DNA of 64,000 nucleotides, from positions 22,108,001 to 22,172,000 of the forward strand of contig NC_083876.1 in NCBI RefSeq assembly GCF_032452875.1. The letters run 5' to 3'. The translations under genes and the position numbers were made by a program. This DNA comes from Bos javanicus (lineage: Eukaryota > Chordata > Mammalia > Artiodactyla > Bovidae). This document shows, piece by piece, positions 1 through 12,100 of the stretch (the stretch's first letter is position 1; the number at the start of each line of letters is the position of its first letter). Under the pieces are notes generated by a model, which was not told the origin of the DNA, made no database searches, and was given only the letters and a program-made list of their open reading frames with translations.

Positions 1-37
1 AACAAATAAATCTGCAACCAACAAAAAGTACACCTAC

Positions 38-120
38 CAAGTCTAGCACAAAGAACACATTTATGACAAGGAAATTCCTTTCCATCCACTGATTTCATGG
101 TCACATCACATAAAAATGAA
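38..120 (-). CDS. IBTK: IBTK exon 14: start of second BTB domain
   Basis: 83 nt. Acceptor is a T-run ending TTCCAG|TTCA, donor CTTG|GTAGGT. Encodes residues 763-790, containing SFLCDVTMKSVDGKEFPCHK, the opening strand/helix of BTB2. One base carries over to exon 15, beyond the left edge. Confidence 0.92.
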
Positions 121-3100
121 CTGGAAAAAAAAAGTTTAATTGAAGCAAAAGCAATTTTAGGATTTGTCTTAACTTTTGATTTTCTCCTAATTAAAGGTGG
201 CATATAACAAACAACTTGAGGGTATACATACAAATAAAATATTTTATCTCCTTCCACTTTAGGGAAAAAAATAAGGCCTTATAACGAAGATAGTATTTGT
301 AAAAGGAACTGTGTACAGACAAATATTCAAAAAAGTCTTCCTTCTAATTTTCCTTTTTCAATACAGGCCAGGTGCTGATTAATATGACACTAAGGGGCAT
401 GACAGTCAAAGGTCATTAATTCACTTATTTGTACAACCTATTTTGTGCTAAGCACAGTCTATATACAACCAGGTTTTTCTCTAAAATTTTCTACCTACAA
501 GAGACAAATACCTAAAAATAAAAACTTTTAATAATAAACATATTTAGAATAATATACTTATTACGGAACAAAATTATACTAAAGGAAATAATCTTCATAA
601 TGATGAAGAGAAGAGGCATAATTATTTTGGTTTCTGGGTTAACATCATTACCTATTTATTAAAAAAATACAAAATTTAGGAAATTTTTTTTTAATTCTTT
701 ATTAGAGAGTAATCAGAAAAAAAAAAAATGAACTCTATGTCTTACTGAGCAGTTAACATTTTATCCATTTGCCTCAATAATTCTCCAGCATTTCCAGACA
801 TGAAAAAGATTAATAAAGGTAACAGGGTATCCACATACACATTTTGCTGCATACATGTATAAATAAAGAGAGCTCTATTTCCAGTTAGGGCCCCAAAATC
901 TAGAGATGAAAAGTTTATCTTCATTTCCTAACTTACCATTTTTTCTGATTTAGCTTTGGTTTACTACCAGTTTTCTTGGCAATGATACTAATTTCTTCAT
1001 TTTCATATCTGACTCCATCTAACCTATCAAGGATAAAAAGTAACAATTGGTGACTATATTCCCCTACCAAAACAACAAAAATCCAACAAATGAGCCCGCA
1101 TCTAAACATGATTATATAATTTGTATCACCTAGAAGAGTATCTCAGCAAACCCCTACTCTGTGATAAAGCAGTCATACAGTGTCCTTCAATTTTACTTAG
1201 TATTTAAAATGTGTTAAACATCATTACTGACAAAAAAAACAAGTGAAAGCTACAACACAAAACCCTTCATGGTTTCAATTAGAAAACATGATAAACTCTC
1301 CTCCCTTGGCTCCTGCCCCGCAACTAAGGTTATACTGCCACAGGCAACATAAATACCTTAAAAATAGAGAACTCCAAAAAATCTGGTTTGTTAATATGAC
1401 AAATATTGTCAGGCATTGTACACATGCTTTATGACCAAACTACACCAATAACATAAGGTAAATATTATCCCTCTCATTTTATCTACTGAGAAACTGAGGT
1501 TCAAGAAGTAAGAAATTTGCCCTAGGCTGGTTACAGTGGAGCTAAGAGGCACATATAGGTCTAATTCCAAAGACAGTACTCTTTCTAGAATATGACACTG
1601 CCTGCCACTCCAGATCCCTGTTACAGAGACACCATGAGAGTTCAAATCCATGAACAGCCTTTCTATCCTTTAATGTTTTAATCCAGGGAATCCTAGAGAT
1701 AGCTTTAGTAGAAAACAGAGAAACAGGTCCCTGAAAAGAAAGAAACAGATCCAAACAGAAAGGGGAGGGGGAGAGAAAAGGAGAGAGAGAGGGAAAGTGA
1801 AGGAAAGAGAAAAGAAAAGGAAGATGAGGAGAGGATGGAGGAGGGGATGGAGATGGGTGGGGAGGGGAAGAGAAGGACCAAGATCAGCAGCAGGAGCAAA
1901 GCAAAGCTGAGCAGGGATAAAAAAAAAAAAAAAGAAGCAGAATTTCTAAAAGGAAGGCATAATGAGGTACATGAATAGATACTAAGGAGGAGTCATACCT
2001 ACTACTTAAATTACTGAAACCAAATTTCTTTGCGACATTTTGCAACATTTTTACAGGATCCTCTTCCCCAACACTTTTTACTTTTTTGGAAGATTTGGAT
2101 TTACTCTTCTGCTTTTCACTAATTGTATGAGCTTGATTACTTTTGTAAGCTTCAAATGCTGACTTCTGATTATCTTCATGGGAATTCATTTTATTCGAAT
2201 GACAATTTGGAGTGCCTGGATATCCTTCTGGTTTTCTGTTTAAATTTAGTCTTGGTTTGAAGCCATGAGTTAAAAAGTCACAAGTATCTGTGTATATAAA
2301 CTGCAAAAGGTATTCAAACAGGTCAGGATGAACCTTCTCTACCACAAAGAGATGGCAGCCTGCAGAATCTTCATCTTTCCGGTACACATCTGTGAAGTCT
2401 AATGCGGTACCATCCGAAAGAAACAATTTCTGGAAAAAGTCAGAACGCACTGCCAAAATATATTTATGTGCAGGGAAGAGTCTACTGCCAACTTGAAATG
2501 TCACATCATGGATGTTGTCCATTTCATCCGTTTCCCTCAACAGCTTGCCAAACTCCTCAAAAAAGGATGAGGAGGACACAGTTGGAATTTCATAAAGGCT
2601 AGAAATGAAACAAAAATTATTTTTACCTTCAAAATAATGAAAAAAAAAAAAGAAAACACAAAAAACCAAGAGCATCCCTAGGCAATTTTCCTTAAAGTAT
2701 AATTTCATTTTTACTTATTAAACTTAGAAAATCTTTCATTTGACATTTCCAATAAGAATATTGCATCTTATTCCAATAAGAATAAGACATTTCCAAAAGA
2801 ATAATTTTAGATACCCTTTAAATATTTTCTGTTCCTTTATGTATTTTATTTCCCCTCAACTAACATGATAAGAATTAAGTTTTCCTTTGAAAGGAGAGTT
2901 TTCTGTTTCTATAGGGAAACACTAGAACATAAATTGGAATGACTTTTGGAGAAATTTTTTAAATGTATTTTTAAAAGTATTACTAAAAACATTCAAAAAG
3001 AGTACAGTACAGTGTTCAACCTTTTCCTGTTTTATATTCTTTCATGTCACAAGTGGAGAATATATACAGAACAGCAAATAAATACTTTAGGTCCCAGATC

Positions 3101-6100
3101 CCAGAATAAGTTAGCAACTCAAGGAAATAAAGATAAATATACACACATACCTCAGTCCATACCCCTGGTTCTTTCAGAACTGTAAGCACGCAATCATACC
3201 TTCCCAATGTACGTTTCACTCTTCCTCGGTAGGGTGACCAACTCCCCTGGTCTGCCTGGGACTGAGCAGTTTCCCAGGAGAGGAAACTTTCAGTGCTCAA
3301 GGTGGGACAGACCTGGGCAAACCAGGAGGAATCCTGTGTCTAGGACTTTTTACCCTCTTCAGTAAGACCCTTGATATTTATCTTAAACCTGTCATCTCTG
3401 TACTAATGTGACAGAAGATGTGCACTGAGATTCACAATGCCCTCCACATGACTCTACACTACTCGTCTATCATTTCCCACTGTACTCAATGGTCAGAAAT
3501 TTTTGTAAACTATGTAACAAATATTTATATTTCTCAAAATCTGAGAACCTACAGGACATCATGAAGTACCAAAGACATGAATAAATTCTGTGTGCTATGT
3601 ACATATTACCTTCAATATTTTCAATAAATATCCATTTACAAGCTAAAACAAACACTCATAACTTCCAATAGAACAAATTCCACCTTTGAGTTAACCTAGT
3701 AATAGGATTATATGTCTGAAGTCTCTACAAGACTTGACAACAGCTATTCAATTAAATTTGTACCAGGAGCTAATGAAAACAAAAGAAAACCCAATGACTG
3801 TTCCTTCTAAAAATGAAATTTAATATAGACAAGTGTACATTTACCTTGTTTTAGGATCTGACTGCAAGACTGCAAAGTTGCATCCACTTGGATCTGTGCT
3901 GACACTAACAGCTCTATGGGCAAAAGTAAGTTTCTCAAGTCGAATTCTTTCATATACACTATTTATATCAGAGACACAAGACACATCTGGTGAGGAATTA
4001 TGAAGGTTTGATAAAATCTCTGCTAAAAAGAAAAAAATAAGCTTTCATTAATCAAGGCTTTATTAAAACTGTTAAAACGATTTAGGAGTAAATGGAATAG
4101 AAAAACAATTAGAACAGAGAAATCTTTTGTCTGTGTTAAGTCCTTTTGAAGAACTACATCTTCTCTCTCTTCAACATAATTTACACCCTATATATATTTG
4201 TCTGAGAAGAAATTTTGGTGGGTCAATTCTCAATTATTCATGATTTTTTTTTAATTTTCTTTTTTTTTCAGTTACTCATGGTTTTGTCCTCCACACTGCA
4301 ACCAAAGTTGTCTAAAAGGCAAATACAATGTCTATACTACCTTTAAAAATTCCTCAGCTTCCATTAAAAATGTCATTTGCTTCCTCCCTTCTTCTCCTCC
4401 TTCCTTCCATTTATTCAGCAGATATCTGAATGACCACATGTGCTATGGTGACATAGTGTTTTTCAGTGTAGCCCTAGTAATACTGTAGTAAACAAGATAG
4501 ATAGCATGCCTCTACACTCTTGGAGTATACAATCAAGCAGAGAAGACAGATGTTAAACAAATGATTTTATCAGTACAAGTCAGATCAAGGATATGAAAGA
4601 AAAATATGGCATGTGCGTGCAAGTAAATGTTTCTGCCTGTAGTATGAAAAATGTTTAAAGTAAATAAAGACAAAGAGATCACTGACAAAACTAAGAGTCG
4701 AGAAAAAGAATAAACACTTAAGACTGAGGTTGTAGCAAAGAAACTAGAGAAAGTGGAGATTTCAAAAATATTTGAGATGGAAGTGACAAAACTTGGTGAC
4801 CAATCGGCTATAGAGGGTGAGGGAAAATGGGGTGTGAAAGATAGCCGTTTACTTAAAAAACACTGAAAAGCAGACACATAAGCATGAGAACGTGAATTCA
4901 GTTTTAGACCACGAATTATGACTAAGACACAATTCTAAGGACTCCAACACAAGTCAAAATGCCTCTGGTTACTCTCAAATTCACTCTCTTTTATTCACAG
5001 GGATTTACTAATCTTCCTGACACTCAGTTATTCCAATTTCTATGTTCTTAAAAGACTTATTATGTGCAAATTAGTATCTGTCTCCATGAACTGCAAATAT
5101 TTGTAAATGTATCTATTGCCCCTACAAACTTGTGACTGTCTGAGAACAGGGGCCCATCTTACATATTTTTGTATCATTAAAACCTAGCCCTATATCCAGC
5201 ACATAGTAAATATACCTTAAATGTTTACAGACTTGTGTAATCTATAAAGAAATAAATACTACAAATCAATTAACTATCCAAAAATCATTCCTTTGTGGCT
5301 TTATAATTTTGAAGAATATGTTTATAATTTCCTGAGTAATTATAAATGTTCTTTATGTATCTTTTAGCATATAATAACTGATTTGTTCACTCAATAGATG
5401 ACTTAATGAGGGAAGGAAATATGCTGAATGCTAATGATTACAAAGAAACCTTGATTTCACTGTGAGGATATAATGACTATATATCATGGTCCTTGCCATC
5501 TTATGATAGGAGACCAACATTAGAAAAATTAATCACAAAGATAAATATATAAAAACAAGTAAAAATAAGCTACAAGATAAAAATACAAAGAGAACATCAA
5601 AAGTTAAACAGGGTAACCAAGTTTAAATAATTGGTAAAAACATCTCTGATGAAGCATAAATTAAGCTGAGATGTGAAAATCAGAAAAGGCCCTGGGACTA
5701 ACCACAACTGGACAAGACTGAATACCTGAAGGTCAGAGTGTCTGGAGTGGTAATGAGAGGGAGAGAACTCAAGAGGAATTCAGAGATGCAGACAAGGGTC
5801 AGAGCAGGAGCCTTGTAGGCCATGTTCAAGAAGTGAGGAAACCATCAAAAAGTTTTTAAACACAGGTAAATTGGGATCAGATCTTAAAAGCTCACTCTGG
5901 TAAGAGAATAAATAAAAAGAAACGAGTTGAAAAAAGGAAACATTTTTTCCAGTGACCATTTGATGTGACTTGGGCTAGGGTGGAAGGAATGAGATGTGAA
6001 GAGGTCAATGAATTCTACTTTTTCTGGAAGGAAAAAAAAAAAAATCAACAGATTACTAACTATGGATGAAAGAAAAAAGCTACTACTAGAGTTTAAAAAA

Positions 6101-9100
6101 AAAACAATGTTAAGCAATCCACAAGTTTGTAAATTCATAGTCAGAAAATAAAAAATGAACTATATAATGTAATGAATAACTCCTATTTTCCATGCTAGCA
6201 TCTTAAAGCTCTCCTTTATATTCATCAAGAAATGAATAAAACTTGCCTCCAATTATTCAGTAATTGTTTAATAAAGCGACCTGTAAGTTTTAAAATTCTC
6301 AATGAATATTAAAACCTTATTCTTCCTGTAATCTTCCTCTAAATCCTAAAATACCTTATAAAAGTTTCATTTTATATATTCAAAAAACAAAACAAAACAA
6401 AAAACCCCCCAAAACACCCCCGAAGCATAAGCCACTCAATTCTCATTTTGGGGAGAGGGGGATAAAAAGGAATTTGGAAGATTGTTCAAATCTACCAAAA
6501 AACCAAAGTTTTTTGTTGTTTTTTGTTTTTAATTTTATACTGCCCTGTCCCTAGAGCCAAGACTAGAGATTAGCAATACTCTGCCTCTGTTACTGATGGG
6601 AATGTACCATGATTTCAGGGCATACTAACAGATATAAGGTTGAAAATTTAGGATTTAAGTGGATTAAATTCCCTTTGTTTACCTGCACACAGACAAACCA
6701 AAAAATCAAAAGAAGAGATATAGAGGTAAAACCTAGTAACATTTGTCAGTTAAACCTAATAACAAGTAAGTACAAAATTAAACATTAGCCAGAAGGTACT
6801 TTTACATGCCATTTACATATATGAACTAACCTTTCTTTTCAGAACTCTTTCTTTTTTCTTCAAACCATTTCCCTCTAAATCCCTCTCCATCTTGTGTGAC
6901 AAAAAGAATTTCATTTCTACTTAAAGCAATATCAGAAATGAAGACTTGGCGTGGATAAGCCCATCGACACTGCTTCATAGAACTGTTGACAGATCTCCAG
7001 CAAAATACCTAAGATAAAACCAAATTACAGTGGAACAGAAAGCAATATAGCATCTGAACAACCAAAAAATGAAATCAACAGATCTTATCTCAAAAACTAA
7101 GAGCTCTCAGTATGCTCCAATGTTCATTTTTCCATAGTATAAGATATATATATATAAAAGCCATGATGGTGTATCTTTCAGAAAATACATCAAGCAAACA
7201 TGAAGCATTAAAAATGTTTCAAAGACACTTCTCTTAAGAAGTAATGTTCAGTGTTACTCATGTGGAGCAAACATATACTACAATGTTTAGCATACAATAT
7301 GCTAAAGAAAACCAAATTCTTAATGCTAAAACTTGAATGTCAGACTTAAGAGTAATATTTACAAGAAGAATGAAAACCACCCTACAAAAATCCGAACTTT
7401 ACTCTCAAGGGGAACAAAAAAAGATGTCTACACAACTCAAGTAAAACAAAATCTCAGAGACAGAACAATCATCACAGAATTCAGCAGCTTCCACATCGTT
7501 CTGTCAGCCTTAGTGCTCCCGAGAAATGGCCAAGGGGCTGCTACTCGAGGACTGAGAATGACAAGAGACCAGGCGCTGGGCTTTCCAATCCAGCTCTACC
7601 TAGAGCAGCAAACCTTTTTTTCATCTACACCATAGACAGGCATTCCAAGCACGATTTCATTTGAAAAATTACTACTACTGATCTTGAAAAGCTCAATCTC
7701 CTCATAATTAAGAATCTTAAAGCACAGAATGGTATCTGCCAAGGTCACTCAAGTTATGTACACAAAATATAGACTGTACTGATCAGCTGATACTATCAGA
7801 GCTTGTCCTGTCATTTTTAAAGTTATTAATTTTACAGGAAGTAAGTATCCACATGTATAAACAAGCTAGATCTCTATTACTGTACATGAACTATATCCCA
7901 AAGTCAAATGTTTTTAATATTCAACTTTTTAAATGTAATTCTATGCCTCTGCTTCCTTCTTTTACTACAAATTAGATCTCTAATTCTTAAAGATAGTTCC
8001 CTCAAATAAAATGATCAATCACAGAAGATTTATTCCTATAATGTACCAGTAGGTGGAGTTTTATGATTAATTCTTCAGTTTCTAAAATGTCAATTTTTAT
8101 AGCAATTTATAAAACCTCAATACACTTATTGTATATTTTTATTTTATAAACAAAAAGCAGATAGCAATCGGTTTTTCCAGTCACAGTGTAAAACTTATTC
8201 AGTGTTTCTAATGTATAATGCTATGCTAAGTCACTTCAGTCGTGTCCGACTCTGTGCGACCCCATAGACGGCAGCCCACCAGGCTCCCCCGTCCCTGGGA
8301 TTCTCCAGGCAAGAACACTGGAGTGGCTTGCCATTTCCTTCTCCAATGCATGAAAGTGAAAAGTGAAAGTGAAGTCGCTCAGTCGTGTCCGAACCTCAGG
8401 GACCCCATGGACTGTAGCCCACCAGGCTCCTCCGTCCATGGGATTTTCCAGGCAAGAGTACTGGAGTCGGGTGCCATTGCCTTCTCCGCTAATGTATAAT
8501 ACATATTTTTAATTGACAATTTTATCAAAGAAATGAAAATTATAACTCTATTTACTTAAATGAAAAGAGACGAGAGGCTTTTTTTTTTGGCTGCACTAGG
8601 TGGCACACAGGATCTTAGTTCCCTGCTGCTGAGTCACTTCAGTCATGTCTGACTCTGTGCGACCCCACAGACAGCAGCCCATCAGGCTCCCCAATCCCTG
8701 GGATTCTCCAGGCAAGAACGCTGGAGTGGGTTGCTATTTCCTTCTCCAATGCATGAAAGTGAAAAGTGAAAGTGAAGTCGCTCAGTCATGTCCGACTTTT
8801 ATCGACCCCATGGACTGCAGCCTACCAGGCTCCTCCGTCCATGGGATTTTCCAGGCAAGAGTACTGGAGTGGGGTGCCATTAGTTCCCTGACCAGGGATC
8901 AAACCTATGCTCCCAGCACTGGGACTGTTGAGTCTTAACCACTTGACTGCCAGGGAAGTCCCAGAGATTCTTTATATAGAGATCCAGAAATACATATATT
9001 TTCTATATGACAGTTATAATCTCGGTATATATAATATTTTGTGTACATTTAAGATCAAATTTGAGAGAAAATTTCTGATTATGTATTTTTAATACTGCCA

Positions 9101-12100
9101 GCTTAGTTTTTTACCTTTTTAAAAGAGTAGTTATATACCTCATATCTATATAATTCAATATCATTTTTGAATACTTGGTGTATATATCAAATAACTCATC
9201 AAATCCCTTACTTCTATTTTAAACACAACAAATGAAATTTTAAACTACAGTTTAACAAGGCAGTACTATGCAACCTGAAATGTCATACTTTCTTTGAAAT
9301 ACCAATTACTATTTCAAACCAATTAGTATTGGACATCAAAAACAAGTAGGGACAAAAACAAGTAGGGAAACAAGTCAGCAGGAATCCCTATCATAGCAAC
9401 ACAGTTTTACATTATCAGGTCCTCTACAGCTGTCAACTGAGAACAAGATTACTAAGCTTTTGCATAAATATATACTCACCCTTCCAGCTCCATCCATTGC
9501 AAGAATGCAAATTTTCTGACCCCCATTTTCTTTCAAATGTTCAGGATCAACTTTGTATTCCATATGCCCCCCAGATACAAGAACCTTTTTCAAGTTCAGT
9601 TGTCTGAATGAAAAAAAAAAAATTCTAGATGAATATGTTTGCTATACTATACAAGCTCAATTTTAAATAAATTACTATCAAACAATAATTTAGGGTGATT
9701 GCTGTGAAAGATAAAGTAAGTAAGGTGATTTGACCTTTGGTATCCTTAGTCCCTCCTTTTATGAGTTTCCCCTACACAATGACCATTTCTTTCTATGGCA
9801 AGTTGCTACCTACTCAGATATACACCCTATATATCTAAAACCCCATGTGCTAACATACACATTCTGCCCAGATTAAATAACTGGTAAAATGAAAAAGCTC
9901 CTATATATTATCTGCATTCTTAACAGAAAAAATTTAAACCTCAAAACGAAACAGAAATCCTTATTTCAAATATGGACAACTTTAAATAGATACAGCTACT
10001 ATAAAAATAATTAGTATTGCTAATTTAATAACCCATCCACTAGTCAATTCATTACACATTTCATCATATGTACACATGTGATGCCTATGGCACTGTGTGA
10101 AACCCGGCTGCTACTACTCCAATGACTGTCCTCTCTTTCAGATATTTTTAAATGTTTAAAAATATTTTAACATTTTAACTTATAATATATTTTTATATTT
10201 TATTTTAAAAAAATAAAATAAAAATTTTTAAATATTTTTAAATGTTTTTCTTTTCAAAATTACTACTCTGTAACAAAAGAATTTTCTTAGGCAAAACTTG
10301 GATGTAACATATTTATGTAACTTAATGTTGTCAGGTTAAGTTTTATAAATGCAAAGCAAAAACAAATTCTTACATTCCATAAATCATCTCATGCTCAGAA
10401 AGAAACCTACATAACTCAGTTCTAAGAAACATGTTTGATCACATTTTCATATTTTTATAACTGAAATATGACCTTACAATTGGTAACTTTCCAACTGTTA
10501 CACACAGAAGATAAGTTGTGTGTATTGACGGTTGACATCTTCTGTTCATAATGGTATCTGTTCATGAAGTTACCATCTCACTGACATTAGCAAAAGCACA
10601 TTCTGTTGCATTTCAGTTCAAATCCCTGATTACTTTAAAAGTTGGATGGCTACTCTCTAGAATTCCTACACACGCCTACTCCCACTAACTGAGCTACTGT
10701 ATCTGTTCAAAGATCTATTTCCCTACTTGTATTTATTACTACACTTATAATGAAATATGTAAAACCAACAAAATAGTAGTCTGAGAAGAACACTTTCTAT
10801 AAAAGCATAATACTTTAAAATGACGCAACAAATATGACAGGCAAAAAATTACTGTCAAATCAGATATAGATTAAGCAACTATATTAAATACTGAAAATGT
10901 ATGAAAAATATAGGATTCTGCCCTTAACTTACTTCATAATTGTTTTTTAAGCACTTGCTCCTTAAGTCGTTCAAAATGAAGAGAGAACATATTGCAAATA
11001 TGGTTTATGCACAAAAGACAGAACTCCAGCTGACTCATTTATACTTAAACCTTAAGTTTTATAATTCCCTGCTTTAATTGACTTTTTGATTAGACAGCCA
11101 ACTACTTGTTTACCACATGCTACTATAATATGTTATCAGATAAAAACTGGCTATACAAAAATATAAAAATACACCAATTAGGTATAAATACTTGGACTGA
11201 GCAGAGGGTACAGAATATGATTAACAATGTTTTAAAATAAATGTGTAATATATAAAGGCTATACATGAACCAAAGATGATTGCGTCACAAACCAAGAATT
11301 ATGATTAATCTATTTCTGTGCACCTAAAGCATAAAAAAGGGAAACTTATAGGTCATATTTAACCATATGTTATCTTAATTCAGAAATACTCTTTACAACC
11401 CTACAAAGAACTTTTACATATATTTACTGAACATTTGCCAAAAGATTAAGATTATCATCTTAGGCAATTCAGTGTTCCCATTTGACACATCAGAGAATAA
11501 CATAAAGCTGAAACTCAGATATTTGCTGGAAGAGCTGAATTATTAAGGTATGTTTCTTTCACAGAAATATACATACTTAGAAGCCAGCTTCTTGCACTGA
11601 TAGTCTGCAAGTAAGTAAATATCTCCCTTTGTGGTAACACAGACAGTAGCCCCATCACTAGCAGCAACCAAAGACAGAGTGATGTCCTTATGATGAAGGG
11701 CAGAGACTTGACGAGGAGCAGTTACACACTTTTCTCCATTGGGATCTAGTAAATAACCTAAAAAATTACATAAGCAAACAAATCACAAAATATCCGTTTT
11801 AAGAACACAATTTATTTTTCAGATATTGTCATCCTGGATTTCTTACCCAGTTGTCCACCATTTAGTCCCATAGTGTAAACAGCCTCTCTAGTCCACAGCA
11901 CAGTATGAAACCTGCCAGCTGCTACTCCAATGATTGTCCTTCCTTTCAGATACTTTGCCTGCATCTATTCAAAGACAAGTAAGGCTTCAGTTTATTATGT
12001 ATCTATAAACTAACGGAATTTTGCACAAGATCTAGCAGACCAGGGTAGCAAATACAGGGCATACTTGCTGCCAGTAACCCCTTCATGTACTAAAGACAGT

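Larger units (their letters stand above)
1024..1998 (-). other. IBTK intron 12
   Basis: Contains a MIR fragment (1462-1640) and a 130-bp purine tract (1757-1885), described separately. The remainder is AT-rich sequence without recognised content. Confidence 0.85.
4023..6830 (-). other. IBTK intron 10
   Basis: Contains L2-like (4960-5240) and other old interspersed repeats (about 4400-4560 and 5640-5905), described separately. The remainder is AT-rich, with C-run and A-run microsatellite-like sequence near 6384-6422. No gene signal. Confidence 0.8.
7009..9479 (-). other. IBTK intron 9
   Basis: Holds two Bov-A2 copies and a CHR SINE between 8220 and 8962. The rest, 7009-8207 and 8963-9479, is AT-rich and unrecognised. 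The open frame at 7333-7635 has no recognisable similarity and no splice context. Confidence 0.85.
9604..11576 (-). other. IBTK intron 8
   Basis: AT-rich. It holds a relic copy of exon 7 (10083-10152) and an AT-rich inverted repeat (10140-10255), given separately. An old MIR-like stretch may lie at 11385-11550. Nothing else recognised. Confidence 0.85.

Noticed and set aside
742..924. 60-codon minus-strand frame near the left edge, first considered as an IBTK exon
   Set aside because: No similarity to IBTK. Exons 13 (937-1023) and 14 (38-120) join in frame without it.
1705..1899. 64-codon minus-strand frame of Ser/Leu/Phe/Pro
   Set aside because: It is the complement of the purine tract and low complexity.
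8220..8488. Regularly spaced short repeats (CTG runs, AAAGTGAAAAGTGAAAGTGA) considered as an array
   Set aside because: They are internal parts of dimeric Bov-A2 SINEs. No CRISPR-like repeat-spacer structure exists in the window.
8236..8938. Plus- and minus-strand frames with MSDSVRPHR-type proteins here and at many other sites
   Set aside because: These are translations of Bov-A2/Bov-tA SINEs and recur wherever the SINE occurs. They are not genes.
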